This document shows, in pieces, positions 41,655-51,201 of a stretch of 64,000 nucleotides of DNA (positions within the stretch are counted from its first letter, which is position 1; every line of letters begins with the position of its first letter). The stretch spans positions 124,001 through 188,000 of the forward strand of contig NZ_BDCH01000014.1 in the NCBI RefSeq assembly GCF_001613405.1, written 5' to 3'. The notes below the pieces were generated by a model, which saw nothing but the letters and a program-made list of their open reading frames with translations, did not search any database and was not told the DNA's origin. The translations under genes and the position numbers were made by a program. Origin of the DNA: Nocardia crassostreae (lineage in GTDB: Bacteria > Actinomycetota > Actinomycetes > Mycobacteriales > Mycobacteriaceae).

Positions 41655-43039
41655 CGGATTCCTCGGCGGGTGTTGGCGGGTTCGAGGTGGGTGATGCGGT
41701 GGGCGGCGTCTTCGCCCGCGAGGACGGCCCCGTCCATGTAACCGTTCCAGATGGTGGCCTGTTCGGCTCCGGCGAAGAGGATCGGGCCGTGCTGGTCGGT
41801 GGGGGTCGAGCCGATGCGGGTGATCAGGCCCGGCGGGACGGTGGGGATGCATCCGCTGGTGTATTGCTCTGTGCGCCAGTCCTGTTCGAGGTAATCGATG
41901 GGTTGCCGCGATTGTGGGCCGAAATACCGTGTGAGGCAGTCGATGACGCCGCGGCGGCGCAACTCCGGGTCGGCGAGCTGGTGCGCGGTGGCCGAGAGGG
42001 CGCCGGTTCCGGCGTCGATGAATGCGGTGAGGATGCCGACATGGGCGTCCGGTGGTGAGTTGTCGACCGTGACCGGCGCGGGACCGAGGTCGGCGAGGGC
42101 CTGGCCGTTGAGGCCCGCATCGCGCCAGAAAGGTCTGGGGTAGACGGCATGGACCTTCATGCCGGGGTGGGCGCCGATGTGCGCGGTGGCTGCGGCGGGT
42201 CCTGGCGGCAGCGGTGAATGGAATTCGATGGAACGCCGGTCGGCGGGGCTCAATGCGACGATCACGAACCGGGCCGTGACCGACCGCTCGCCGCTGTGGA
42301 CGCGGACACCGCCGGTGGTTGTTTCAAGGCGGGTCACGACGCGACCGAGTTCGACCACATCACCGAGATCTTCGGCCATGCACAGCGCCAGTCGTTGCGA
42401 CCCGCCGACGAATCGAAGCTCCTGCGCATCGTCGAGAAGTCGGTCGAGCCCGCCCGCCGACCGGATGTGGGTCAGCACCGCCAGCAAGGAGATGTCCGCG
42501 GGATCGCCTCCGAAGGTCAGTCCGCTGATCAGTTCGAAAACGCGCCGCGCGCCGGTGGTGCGCAGATGCCGCCGCAGGAACATGTCGAGGGTCTGGTTGT
42601 CGAGCTCGCTCGCGTGCTCGTGTGCCCATGGGCGCACGAGATCGATTCGGCGAGACATCGTTTCGAGTCGAAACAGGGTCCGGGTGAGGTCGAGGCAGGT
42701 CAACGGAAAGGTGTAGGGCAGGCCGAATCGGTAGGTCCGCCGCCTGCCGCCGAGCACGATCACCGACCGTCCGCGGTGATAGCTGGGGAACGTCGGGATG
42801 CCGAGCTCCCGCGCAAGGGCCAGCACTCACTCCTGACCGGGGCCCGCCCACTGTCCGCCGCCCTCGACCACAGTGTCCGCGTCGACTTGCTGGTTGAGCA
42901 CCCGCCCACCCACGCGCTGCGCGGCCTCGAATACGGCGATTCGTCGAATCCCGTTCTGCCGCAATCGGCGTGCGGCAACCAAACCGGATAACCCGGCGCC
43001 CACCACGACCACATCGAAATCCGTTGTTGCGCTGTCCAT
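41651..43039 (-). pseudogene. Flavin monoamine oxidase with in-frame stop
   Basis: The frame starts DFDVVVVGAGLSGLVAARRL (FAD dinucleotide fold) and EAAQRVGGRVL, and ends with the FAD-contacting motif HGPILFAGAEQATIWNGYMDGAV. An in-frame TGA at 42829-42827, where TGG (Trp) would fit GGQWAGPGQEWVLALARELG, cuts off the first 70 or so residues. A restart at 42826 would lack the dinucleotide-binding loop. Repaired length is about 460 residues, normal for amine oxidases. It heads an operon with the DUF4406-like gene and is divergent from the saccharopine-dehydrogenase-like gene. ATG 43039 is preferred; 43048 and 43081 are possible. Confidence 0.75.
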
Positions 43040-43097
43040 TCGCCCCATCCGGTCGCTCAATATGACTTCCATCACCTTCATAATCTATCACAGTAGA

Positions 43098-43135
43098 AAC
43101 GATCGTTGACTAAATGAACGGTTAAAGTGAGATAG
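43098..43135. promoter_or_regulatory. Divergent promoter region with palindrome
   Basis: AACGATCGTT (43098-43107) is a perfect palindrome. It continues GTTGACTAAATGAACGG, and GTGAGATAGG follows (43127-43136). Elements GTTGACTA and TGAGATAGG recur at 46324-46345 before the SCO6745-like gene, in a different order and orientation, so the two may share a regulator. Confidence 0.4.
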
Positions 43136-43143
43136 GAGACGTC

Positions 43144-43863
43144 GTGCGAGTGCTTGTACTGGGTGGAACCGGGGCGACGGGAGAGGTGGCGGCGCGAACC
43201 GCGACGACCCTGCCCGGCGTGGACGAAATCGTGATCGAGGACCGGGAACTCATCGATCGAGAGGCGTTGCTCGCGGCACTTCGCCCGGTGGATGTCGTGC
43301 TCAATATCGTTGGGCCGCAAGGTGACTACGGCTGTCGAGTGCTGCGTGCCGCGATCGCGGCCGGTACCCACTACCTCGATATCTGTGATGATCCCCGGGC
43401 TACCTGCGCCATGCTCGAGCTCGACGCCGAGGCACGGGCGGCGGGAGTCTGCGCCATTGTCGGGATGGGTGCCAACCCCGGGATCGGCACGCTGCTCACG
43501 TAGGCCGCCGCGCGCGAGCTCGATGTGGTGCACGATGTCGAAATCGCGACGCCGCCAGAGTTCTTCGCGGTGGTGCATGGGATGAAAGACGGCCGCGACG
43601 AGGTCGTGCGGGCGCGCCTGTCGATACCGATCGAAACCTCCGCACTGACCGCCGATCTCGCCACGGCGACCGGAATTCCCTTGGCGCTGGGCCTCTACCA
43701 GGTCCTCGACGGGACGGCCGCACGACCCGGAGTGCACTCACCCGACGCCGTCATCGACCCGGAGCTCGTCTTCCGGGATCTCGAACGGACGCTCCGACTG
43801 GTCACGACCGGTCCCGCGATCGTCCTCTCCCGCAACGCCGCCCCCGAACCCGAGGAAGGCGAC
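43144..43863 (+). pseudogene. Saccharopine-dehydrogenase-like reductase, shortened, with in-frame stop
   Basis: GTG 43144 opens VRVLVLGGTGATGEVAARTA, a Rossmann fold, followed by DVVLNIVGPQGDYG and ATHYLDICDD-type segments of the saccharopine dehydrogenase family. An in-frame TAG at 43501-43503, where CAG would fit, interrupts it after 119 codons; the frame then continues with ARELDVVHDVE and IPLALGLYQVLDG to the region of a separate start at 43864. The encoded portion is only about 240 residues against the usual 350-400, so the central domain also appears shortened. It is probably non-functional. Confidence 0.65.
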
Positions 43864-44130
43864 ATGCTCTCGACGAACCCCCGGTCGACGATGCCACGCA
43901 TCGGCCTCATCGCATCCCTCGCACTGGGACTGCTGGTGAGCCTGGCGCCGACCACGCCCACCACGACCGCCGAATCCCGGATATCGGCGGCACCGCAGGT
44001 CCCGCGCTATCCCGACCGGCCCGCGGACCTCGACGGCGGCAGGGACTCCGACCCGCCGCGGTACACCAAACTCCCTCGCCCCAACGGCAATGGCTGGACC
44101 GTGTGCCCCTCGGAGGCGAAGTTCTGCTGA
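43864..44130 (+). CDS. Small secreted protein
   Basis: ATG 43864 follows a GAGGAAGG ribosome site. The 88-residue product has a signal peptide: basic MLSTNPRSTMPR, hydrophobic IGLIASLALGLLVSLAP, then a T/A-rich stretch with likely cleavage near TTAES. The mature part is Pro/Asp-rich (VPRYPDRPADLDGG) with two cysteines in the last dozen residues (TVCPSEAKFC). The frame is continuous with the decayed dehydrogenase before it, but the ribosome site and signal peptide favour a separate gene. The function is unknown. Confidence 0.6.
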   Translation: MLSTNPRSTMPRIGLIASLALGLLVSLAPTTPTTTAESRISAAPQVPRYPDRPADLDGGRDSDPPRYTKLPRPNGNGWTVCPSEAKFC

Positions 44131-44215
44131 CCCCGGCCCCTGGATTCGCCCGCCCCACAACGAAGCTGCTCGCGCCACCTGAGATCGAGGGCACCATGGC
44201 ACTGATCGCAGGTAG

Positions 44216-44455
44216 CTGCAAATTTGCGCGGTGTGAAAACTTATTGGCGTGTCTAAAACTTGACACGCCGATGAGCTGCCACCTGCCCGAGCCCAGGGTT
44301 ACTGGGAGTGGTCGCCGATCCCCGGGCCCGCCGGGGTGTGCGGTACTCGGCGCACGCAATTCTGGCCGCCGCGCTGGCGGCGGTGGTGGCCGGTGTGCGG
44401 TCGCTGACCGCGATCGGGCAATGGGTCGCCGAAGCGCCGACCGCGGTGTTGACCG
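44216..44455 (+). mobile_element. ISAs1-family transposase fragment
   Basis: After a locally AT-rich stretch with a perfect 8-bp inverted repeat (GGCGTGTC / GACACGCC at 44246-44269), a short frame reads DPRARRGVRYSAHAILAAAL and VRSLTAIGQWVAEAPTAVL. This is the N-terminal domain of ISAs1/H-repeat transposases. Only about 55 of 370 or so residues remain, and the catalytic DDE part is absent. The fragment runs straight into serine-hydrolase sequence at about 44455. Confidence 0.65.
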
Positions 44456-44994
44456 ATCAGCCGGCGATGCAGGCTCCCGGCACCGGTTTCGAGTATTCCA
44501 ACACCAATTACCTCTTGGCGGGGCAGCTGGTCGAGAAGGTGACCGGTAGTCGATGTCGCGGTGACTCGCCGGACCATCGACCCGCTGCGGCTGCGCGACA
44601 CCTACTGGCCGCGCTATCCGATCGACAATGTCATTCGTGGTCCGCACCCACACGCCTACTTCGAATCCGGCGGGGGCCGTGCCGATATCACCGATATCGA
44701 TCCCAATGGCGGCCTGCCCGATGGCGCGATGATCTCCACCGGCCGCGATCTGAATCATTTCTTCATCGCCCTGTTGTCGGGCACGGTCGTTCCGCTGGAT
44801 CAACTCGCACAGATGCAGCACTCGGTCGCCGACCCGGACTCGCCTGCCCAGGTGGGATCCGGTGTGTTCGGCCGCGTCACCGCGTCCGGTGTCCAGACCT
44901 GGGGTCACGGCGGCAGCATCAGTTTCCGGCAGAGTCGAGTCCGGACATCGACGACATCGTGCAATCGCTCGTGGACGAGACCATGCGCCCGTAG
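44456..44994 (+). pseudogene. Serine hydrolase (beta-lactamase-like) remnant
   Basis: The remaining pieces belong to a D-Ala-D-Ala carboxypeptidase-like protein: APGTGFEYSNTNYLLAGQLVEKVTG (tyrosine motif YSN), VDVAVTRRTIDPLRLRDTYWP in the next frame, GGLPDGAMISTGRDLNHFF, VQTWGHGGSISF, then in another frame the end SPDIDDIVQSLVDETMRP at 44994. The 5' part with the S-x-x-K motif has been replaced by transposase sequence. At least two further frame changes (near 44550 and 44930) exist. It is decayed and non-functional. Confidence 0.65.
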
Positions 44995-45543
44995 GCGACC
45001 AACCCGTGCTGTCACGGTTATCCCGCGTCCGGCGGCACCGAGGCGAGGAGTCAGAGTTCGTCGTAGATCGCGGCCAGGTGTTCGAGCACGGCGGGTGGCG
45101 GATTCCATTGCGGCGGAGTCGTATTCGTCGAGGGAGTCGCGGAGGGCGGCGTTCAGTTTCCGCTGCCGTCGCCGGTGTCGCTCGCGTCCGGCGGCAGCCG
45201 CCCGGGAGCCCGCGCACCCCGCGGTCTTGAAGAGACCGGACGCAGAGGGGTGCATTGGGAAGCCTTGCCGGGCAGGCGATCTGAGCGGTTGACCGATGCG
45301 CGATCAGGCGGCGGGATGGGCGTTCCGGTGACAGCTGACGGTCATCTGTCGCATCGGAGTCGTCCTGTACTGCCGGGAGGGGGTCGGACTCTTTCGTTCC
45401 GCGGGGCCTCAGGTCGGCTTCGGACTGGGATTGCCGGGTGGGTGACCGCATCCGTGAGTTCTCGAGCAGCACGGGAGGTGTGGAAGATGACCGATCTCGC
45501 CGGGGACCGCAGCGTCTGTACCGCCGACGCGGAGAGTTGTCGG
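44995..45543. other. 549-bp gap without supported gene
   Basis: On the minus strand, about 45052-45155, an open stretch with coding-like composition ends AVLEHLAAIYDEL, but it has no start codon and no clear upstream continuation. It may be the tail of a decayed gene. Otherwise nothing convincing is seen, although open frames in several registers cross the region. Confidence 0.4.
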
Positions 45544-46287
45544 TCAGCGGCGGTTGAAGGCGGTGTGGTGGGCGGCTTTCAGGAGTTGGACGAGTTCGCG
45601 ACCGGATTCTTCGTCGAGGGCGGCGAAGGCGGGAGCGATCAGTTCGTCGGTGAGCATCTCGGCCGCCTCCCAGCGCTTCCGCAGGTCGGGCGTGATGTCC
45701 TCGAAGGGTTCCGGCCAGCCGTACCAGCGTGCTTGGTCGGCGCCGCTGTTGAGGGGCGATCCCGAAATGAGGACGGCCTGCAGGGGTGTGAGGCCGCGGG
45801 CGCGCACCGCGATCAGATGCAGGCCGCCCCGGAGCTCACGGAGTACATGCAGGAGCTGCGCCACACGGCCAGGCGCGTCCGCGGCCAGGGGCATGGTGCG
45901 CCAGCCCGCGAACAGCGGTACCCCTGCCACGTCCGCGCCCTCGACCACTGGTTGCAGGAGCTCGGCGAGCCGGTCGGCGTGGGCGAAGTCCGCGAGTTTG
46001 CGGCGCCCGAAATCCTGGCAGACGGTGAGATAGTCCGCAGTGACCTCGGCGGCCGGGGCGGGCACCGACTCCCAATGCGCGCGTACAGCTTCCGGAGGGA
46101 AGAACCCGAATGCCGCGACCACGACATCGGCGTCCACATCGCCGAGCACCCCGCCTCATCCGCGGGTATAGGGGCCCCAGTAGCCGTCGACTCCCGTCGC
46201 TGCCCCGAATTCTTTGGCCTCGCGGCCGATCATGAAGGCTCCACCGAGCTCACCGACATACCCCTTCACCGCGGCAGCGATCGACAC
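45544..46287 (-). pseudogene. SCO6745-like protein with in-frame stop
   Basis: The repaired 247-residue protein matches the SCO6745 family, a MarR-fold-like actinobacterial group. Its N-terminus reads VSIAAAVKGYVGELGGAFMIGREA; the middle has FFPPEAVRAHWESVPAPAAEVTADY, then PLFAGWRTMPL and LRELRGGLHLIAVRARGLTPLQAVL. The GTG at 46287 is preceded by AGGAG. An in-frame TGA at 46158-46156, where CGA (Arg) would fit, follows YWGPYTRG after 43 codons. Translation from 46149 would lose the N-terminal helix. The function of the family is unknown. Confidence 0.6.
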
Positions 46288-46392
46288 GGTCAACCCCCTT
46301 CTCCTGTATGGCAACTCGCCCACCCTATCTCACTATGGTTGACTATTGCCAGATGTGGAGAGATGTTCGCGCTCGTCCCTTCGGACGGATTA

Positions 46393-46584
46393 TCAGCGTG
46401 CGGAACCGCTTTCGATGAATTCACGGATGAAGCAGAGCGGGCAGATGGGGTCGAACGGCGCGGTGATCTGCGCCGAGGAGGTGGTCGATGGCGCCACCGG
46501 GAGTCCGTTCGGCGCGGCCGCGGCGAGCGCGGGCTGCAGGGCGAGCGCGACGGCGAACGCGCCGCCGACAATGACATTCAGCAT
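46393..46584 (-). CDS. Small secreted protein with CxxC
   Basis: The 63-residue product starting at 46584 has a signal peptide (MLNVIVGGAFAVALALQPALA, cleavage near AAA). A short mature part holds CPLC near residues 48-51, then FIREFIESGSAR. Upstream purine-rich GGAGGA lies about 16 nt away, so a GTG or ATG slightly upstream could be the true start. I do not know the family. Confidence 0.5.
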   Translation of the reverse strand: MLNVIVGGAFAVALALQPALAAAAPNGLPVAPSTTSSAQITAPFDPICPLCFIREFIESGSAR

Positions 46585-46820
46585 GGGACGGTACAAGAGA
46601 TCCTCCACGTTGATGCGATGAGCCGTGAGGATAACAAGGCCAGTCGCTACGGTCATGCCCCCAAATCCAGCAAGAATGGGGGCTCCGCATGAGACCGGCC
46701 GGGTTCTTTTGTAGTTTCGGTGTGCTGCTGGGGATTTGGGATCACACTGGGGTTCTGGCATGAAAATCCAAGTGGTTTTTCACCTTTGGTGAACGAGCCG
46801 ACAGAAAGGATGTTCTCGTC

Positions 46821-47267
46821 ATGGCCTCTATCCCCGTCAAGCCGGGCAAGTACAAGATCCACGCTCGCATCATCGGACCGACCTCGCTGCTGACCTCCAC
46901 CGAATATGCGGTGAAGCACGGTGCGCCGGTCATTACCGACCGCTTCAATCCGCTACCGATAGAACAGGAATGGATAATCGAACCCGCGACAGCGGACTTG
47001 GGTGCGCCGTATGTCATCCACCTCGCGTACCACCCGGTCGCAGGGTTGGTGGTCACCGAGGACAAGCTGTTCGTGAATAGTGTTCCCAGCTCGGAGTGGA
47101 CCACTTTCACCTTCGAGCGGGTCATCGGCGGCGTGAAGATCCTGTCGGAGAAGGGATTGGCCCTGCGCGCTGGTCATCGTGGCGCGCAGATCGAATTGGT
47201 AGACCCCAAGCCCGAATTCCAGGAGACCTGGACCCTGGAATACGCCGGTCCGTTGGCCGAGGAGTAG
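46821..47267 (+). CDS. Beta-trefoil-like protein of unknown function
   Basis: The 148-residue protein has no cysteine, signal peptide or helix-rich region. It alternates short beta-type segments: GKYKIHARIIGPTSLLTSTEYAVKH, EQEWIIEPATADLGAPYVIHLAYHPVAGLVV, and the end FQETWTLEYAG with a Q-x-W-type motif. This pattern is seen in ricin-type and I66-type beta-trefoils. GAAAGG lies 12 nt before the ATG. A proteinase inhibitor or carbohydrate-binding role is conceivable but unproven. Confidence 0.5.
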   Translation: MASIPVKPGKYKIHARIIGPTSLLTSTEYAVKHGAPVITDRFNPLPIEQEWIIEPATADLGAPYVIHLAYHPVAGLVVTEDKLFVNSVPSSEWTTFTFERVIGGVKILSEKGLALRAGHRGAQIELVDPKPEFQETWTLEYAGPLAEE

Positions 47268-47373
47268 GTCGCCGACCCGATCGGACCGAGTGCTCCGGGA
47301 ATTGATGTCGAAGAATTCGGCACGCCGCGACGCGGGCGCTGCACGCCCGCGTCGCGGAGTACCTTGCCGTATT

Positions 47374-48213
47374 TCACCGTTCGCGACGGTAGAGCCTCAT
47401 GGTGAGTGGGCCGAAAACGGTGATGAGGGCGGCGCAGGTGAGCAGGACCCAGCCGATTTCGGTGGGGACGGGGTCGCCGTGCATGAGGCCGCGGACGGCG
47501 GTGACCAGGTGGGTGATGGGGTTGATGTCGACGATCGCTTCGAGCCAGCCGGGGAGGGTGGCGGGGTCGATGAAGATATTGCTGAGGAAGCTCATGGGGA
47601 AGGTCACGAGGATGGCCAGGAACATGACCGATTCGGGGGTGCGGGCCAGTAGGGCGAGGGTGGTCCAGACCCAGGAGAGGCTCCAGGCGAACAGGAGGAC
47701 CACGGCGATTCCGGCGAGCAGGCCGGGGATGCCCGCCTCGGGGCGGAAGCCCAGCAGGGCGCCGATACTCGCGATCACGGTCGCGGCGATCGTGTAGCGG
47801 GCGAGATCGGCCAGCAGCGCGCCGACCAGCGGGGCGGGTTGCCAGATGGGCAGGGAGCGGAAGCGGTCGAAGACGCCCTTGGTGATATCGGCATTGAGGG
47901 CGACGGCCGTGGACTGGGTGGTCATGGTGACGGTCATGACCAGGATGCCGGGCAGCACCGACTGCAAATACTCGCCGGTGGAGCCCGCGAGAGCGCCGCC
48001 GAAGAGGTAGGTGAACATGACCAGCATCATGAGCGGGAAGACGGTGACGTCCGAAAGCTGGTCGGGCACATGCTTGATGCGCAGGACCGCGCGCCAGGCG
48101 AAGGCCAGGGCGGTGGCCGCGGCGCCGGGGCGGGCCGGGCGCGGGCGGGTCGACAGGGCCGCGCGCATTGGGTCGGCCGCACCGCCGGGGGAGAGGGTGG
48201 CGATGGCGCTCAT
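47374..48213 (-). CDS. ABC-2 type permease (daunorubicin-resistance type)
   Basis: The 279-residue integral membrane subunit has six helices, including [38 protein letters not shown] and [19 protein letters not shown]. The family segment [35 protein letters not shown] is intact. It is the partner of the ATPase encoded just upstream, whose stop overlaps its start (ATGA). The pair probably exports a hydrophobic drug-like or lipid substrate. Confidence 0.85.
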   Translation of the reverse strand: MSAIATLSPGGAADPMRAALSTRPRPARPGAAATALAFAWRAVLRIKHVPDQLSDVTVFPLMMLVMFTYLFGGALAGSTGEYLQSVLPGILVMTVTMTTQSTAVALNADITKGVFDRFRSLPIWQPAPLVGALLADLARYTIAATVIASIGALLGFRPEAGIPGLLAGIAVVLLFAWSLSWVWTTLALLARTPESVMFLAILVTFPMSFLSNIFIDPATLPGWLEAIVDINPITHLVTAVRGLMHGDPVPTEIGWVLLTCAALITVFGPLTMRLYRRER

Positions 48214-49061
48214 GCGGGGATCTCCTCGGGGGCATCGGAAGTGGCGTGGTGTCCGGTCAAGGCCAGGAAGACCTCGTCGAGGCTGCTCTGGCCGATACCG
48301 AAATCGCTGAATTCGATTCCGGCGCGGGCGAGTTCACTCAGGGCGGCACCGGCGCGTCCGGGATCGGTCAGGCGGGCCGTGAGCAGCACAGGGTCTTCCG
48401 AGGTGTGGATGGGGACGGCGAGAGTTCGGGTCAATACCCGCTGCGCCTCGTCGCGCTGCGCGGGGTCCCGCAGCCGGACGTGCACCGAGCCCGCGCCGAC
48501 GGATTCCTTGAGTTCGGCCGTCGTCCCCTCGGCAATGACGCGGCCGTGGTCGATGACGGCGAGTCGATCGGCGAGTCGATCGGCCTCCTCCAGATATTGG
48601 GTGGTCAGCAGCACCGTGGTGCCCTCGGCGGTCAGCGATCGCACGACATCCCACACCTGGGTGCGGCTGCGCGGATCGAGCCCGGTGGTCGGTTCGTCCA
48701 GGAACAGCAGCGCCGGTGTCGCCACAATGCTCGCGGCAATGTCCAACCGTCGCCGCATACCGCCGGAGTAGCGCTTGGCCTGGCGGTCCGCGGCCGCTTC
48801 GAGTCCGAAGGCGGCCAGCAGTTCGCGGGCGCGTACGGCTTCGGTCTCGGTGACGACATCGTGCCCGAAGATCAGGGCACGGCCCGAGGTGGGCCGGATC
48901 AGCGTCGCGAGCATGCGGATGGTGGTGGTCTTGCCCGCGCCGTTCGGACCGAGAAAGCCGTACACGCCACCCTCCGGGACACTCAGATCGACACCGTCCA
49001 CGGCGGCGGCGCCGCCGAACTCCTTGCGCAGTTCCTCGGTGTGAATCGCATACGGGGCCAT
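48210..49061 (-). CDS. ABC transporter ATPase (daunorubicin-resistance type)
   Basis: The 283-residue ATPase has Walker [18 protein letters not shown] (about residues 36-52), the signature [16 protein letters not shown], Walker [17 protein letters not shown], a Q-loop and H-switch TTQYLEEAD, and a C-terminal DUF4162-like domain typical of DrrA. It works with the permease downstream. Genes for a DUF385-like protein and, divergently, a TetR regulator follow, forming a likely inducible export unit. Confidence 0.87.
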   Translation of the reverse strand: MAPYAIHTEELRKEFGGAAAVDGVDLSVPEGGVYGFLGPNGAGKTTTIRMLATLIRPTSGRALIFGHDVVTETEAVRARELLAAFGLEAAADRQAKRYSGGMRRRLDIAASIVATPALLFLDEPTTGLDPRSRTQVWDVVRSLTAEGTTVLLTTQYLEEADRLADRLAVIDHGRVIAEGTTAELKESVGAGSVHVRLRDPAQRDEAQRVLTRTLAVPIHTSEDPVLLTARLTDPGRAGAALSELARAGIEFSDFGIGQSSLDEVFLALTGHHATSDAPEEIPA

Positions 49062-49089
49062 GGGTTTTCCTTCCCTGTCTGTGGGGTTC

Positions 49090-49578
49090 TCACTGCTCGA
49101 TCGCCGTCTTGCGCAGGCGCAGTACCTCGTCCACGCCGAACAGCCGCAGCCCGATCCGCTCCGACCGCGACTGATACCGGGAAACCGAAGCGGCAGGCAC
49201 CAGTTCGGGTTCGCTCACCCGATACCGGGCCCCTTCGTGCCGTACCTCCGCGGACCCGGCCGCCGCGAGGATCGCCAGCCAATCGGTCCGGGGGCCGTAG
49301 GGTAGGGAGATGAGGAAGTCGTCTCCGGCCTCGATGATGCCGACCGGCGTCTCGTAGACGGTCCCGCTCGACCTGCCCGTATGCCGGATCACCGAGGCCC
49401 CGGCCCCGGCCCGGCCCGCGGTCTTCATGGCGAGCCGGTTGGTGAATCGCCGATGAAATCGGCGCACCCGTGCGAGCCCTGGCCCGTATCGGGTGCGCAG
49501 CACCACCACCAGCAAAAGTCCCGCGGCTGCCGCGAAGACGACAGGTACGCCCGCGCCGATCGCAATCCAAATCCACAT
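49090..49578 (-). CDS. Membrane-anchored deazaflavin-dependent nitroreductase-family protein
   Basis: The protein of about 162 residues starts with a signal anchor ([22 protein letters not shown]). A DUF385/F420-nitroreductase-like domain follows with [20 protein letters not shown], and [29 protein letters not shown]. The ATG at 49578 follows GAAGGTG; GTG 49587 is also possible. It lies 28 bp before the ABC ATPase gene on the same strand, so the three genes form one transcript controlled from the 49593-49674 operator region. It may reduce or bind the transporter substrate. Confidence 0.75.
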   Translation of the reverse strand: MWIWIAIGAGVPVVFAAAAGLLLVVVLRTRYGPGLARVRRFHRRFTNRLAMKTAGRAGAGASVIRHTGRSSGTVYETPVGIIEAGDDFLISLPYGPRTDWLAILAAAGSAEVRHEGARYRVSEPELVPAASVSRYQSRSERIGLRLFGVDEVLRLRKTAIEQ

Positions 49579-49592
49579 GGTCCACACCTTCT

Positions 49593-49674
49593 CTTACGTT
49601 GTAAGTCTTATGTCGTAAGGGAAGCATTACAACGTAAGGCCGTCAAGAGCGGGGAACCTTACCGCGTACGGTAA
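49593..49674. promoter_or_regulatory. Operator array between DUF385-ABC genes and TetR gene
   Basis: Three related 13-14-bp sites occur: CTTACGTTGTAAG (49593-49605), CTTATGTCGTAAG (49607-49619) and CATTACAACGTAAG (49625-49638). A 16-bp palindrome TTACCGCGTACGGTAA follows (49659-49674). The TTAC-N-GTAA arms recur throughout, as expected for the TetR-family regulator encoded beside them controlling both directions. Confidence 0.7.
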
Positions 49675-49685
49675 ATTGGATCGCT

Positions 49686-50378
49686 ATGGTCATCGATCAA
49701 CGACCCCGGCTGAGCCGGGCGCAGATCCTGCACGCCGCCGTCGCCCGGGCCGACCGGGACGGAGTCGAGGCGGTCACCATGCGCAATATCGCCACCGATC
49801 TGGGGGTCGAGGCGATGTCGCTGTACTACCACGTGGCCAATAAGGCCGAATTGCTCGACGGTATGGCCGAGGTGGTCCTCGACACCATCAACGAGGCGGT
49901 CGAGCCCCTGGTGGCGGGCTCACCCGAGGAGTGGAAACCGGTGCTGCGCAAGCGCATTCTCATTGCCCGCACCGTGCTGCTCCGGCACCCGTGGGCTCCG
50001 GCGCTGATCGGCACCCGCTCGGCCATGACGCTGTCGCTCATCACCTACTTCGACGCGGTGATCGGCCTGCTCCGCACCGGCGGCTTCACCTACGACCAGG
50101 CCCACCACGCCATGCACGCCCTCGGCAGCCGCGCACTGGGTTTCACCCGGGAACTGTTCCAGCCCCCGGCCGACCAGGCCGAGGAAGAAGCCACCGCCGC
50201 ACTGGAATCCATGGCCGACCGCTTCCCGAATATCGCGGGCATGATCCGCGCGGGCACCCACGAAGAGTCCGGCGACTCCGCCTTGGGCTGGTGCGACGAC
50301 CAGGCCGAGTTCGAATTCGGCCTCGACATCATCCTCGACGGCCTCGACCGGCTGCGGGCGTCCGCCTCGGCACACTGA
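49686..50378 (+). CDS. TetR/AcrR-family regulator
   Basis: The 230-residue protein has an N-terminal TetR helix-turn-helix: LSRAQILHAAVARADRDGVEAVTMRNIATDLGVEAMSLYYHVANKAELLDGM (about residues 9-60). The C-terminal ligand domain is of the TetR_C type (LLRHPWAPALIGTRSAM, then FTYDQAHHAMHALGSRALGFTRELF). It is divergent from the DUF385-DrrAB unit and its start is 12 bp from the 16-bp palindrome, so it is probably both self-regulated and repressor of the exporter. The ligand is unknown. Confidence 0.88.
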   Translation: MVIDQRPRLSRAQILHAAVARADRDGVEAVTMRNIATDLGVEAMSLYYHVANKAELLDGMAEVVLDTINEAVEPLVAGSPEEWKPVLRKRILIARTVLLRHPWAPALIGTRSAMTLSLITYFDAVIGLLRTGGFTYDQAHHAMHALGSRALGFTRELFQPPADQAEEEATAALESMADRFPNIAGMIRAGTHEESGDSALGWCDDQAEFEFGLDIILDGLDRLRASASAH

Positions 50379-50620
50379 TCTCCGCGCCGACCCCCGGGCG
50401 AGGCACCTGGCCGAATCTACTGGGCCGCCTCACATCGCGCGGATCGGGTGATGAGTGCCGGAGTCCGGGTGACCGAGTCGCGCGCGACGGCCGGGTGCCT
50501 CGCCCCGCCCTCGCATCGTGTGGTCAGTGCTGGAGTCGTGGGTGACACCGCGTCGCGCGTGGCGTGGGCCGGTGGGGGTTCTGGACTTCGGTGGAGTCCC
50601 AGCGCGGGCTGGCGGTCGTG

Positions 50621-51184
50621 TCAGATCCCCAGCGGTGACCAGATGGCGTCGAGCACGAGGCGGCGGCGGTCGGCGGGCCAGGGGGTGCCTTCGTCGAATG
50701 CGGTGACGACGAGGCCGTCGACGGTTACGTCCAGTATGTCGGCGGCCGCTTCGATGTCGCGGATTCCGCTGTCGGCGAGCAGGTTTCGGACTCGCTGATC
50801 CCACCATGCGTTGAACTCGTCGAGTTCGGCGCGCAGGACCGGTTCGGTGCGGGCGCCGAGGACCATGGCCAGCCAGAGTCGGTGGGTGCGCTCGTCGGGT
50901 GTGAGGACCGCCCATTCGATGAGGGCGCGCAGCGCGGTCGCGCCGGTCGCGCCGCTGATTGCGGTCTCGGCTTGGGTGCGGCGCGCCTCGATCTCGTGGC
51001 GTACCGCGCTGCGCAGCACGTCGTCTCGTCCGCCCACGACGTAGGTGACGGCGGAGGTGGATGCGCCGATGTGTTCGGCCACGGCGCGAATGGTCACCGC
51101 GCCGAAGCCGCTGGTGATGGCAATGGTTGTCACGGCGTCGCCGACGGCGGCGAGGCGCTGGGAGGGATCGACCTGGCGGGGCAT
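50621..51184 (-). CDS. TetR-family regulator
   Basis: The protein of about 187 residues has an HTH with FGAVTIRAVAEHIGASTSAVTYVVGGRDDVLRSAV (about residues 28-62) and a helical C-terminal domain. ATG 51184 is the first ATG; GTG 51190 is possible. It is divergent from the flavin monoamine oxidase gene with a 36-bp near-palindrome between them, so it probably represses that gene and itself. The 242 bp between this gene and the previous TetR gene holds only an imperfect repeat of about 35 bp (50455 and 50525). Confidence 0.82.
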   Translation of the reverse strand: MPRQVDPSQRLAAVGDAVTTIAITSGFGAVTIRAVAEHIGASTSAVTYVVGGRDDVLRSAVRHEIEARRTQAETAISGATGATALRALIEWAVLTPDERTHRLWLAMVLGARTEPVLRAELDEFNAWWDQRVRNLLADSGIRDIEAAADILDVTVDGLVVTAFDEGTPWPADRRRLVLDAIWSPLGI

Positions 51185-51201
51185 GGGCACAGCATAGCGT
51201 T

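Noticed and set aside
45175-46692. 505-codon plus-strand frame
   Set aside because: It is antisense to the SCO6745-like gene and the small secreted gene, and shows no motif.
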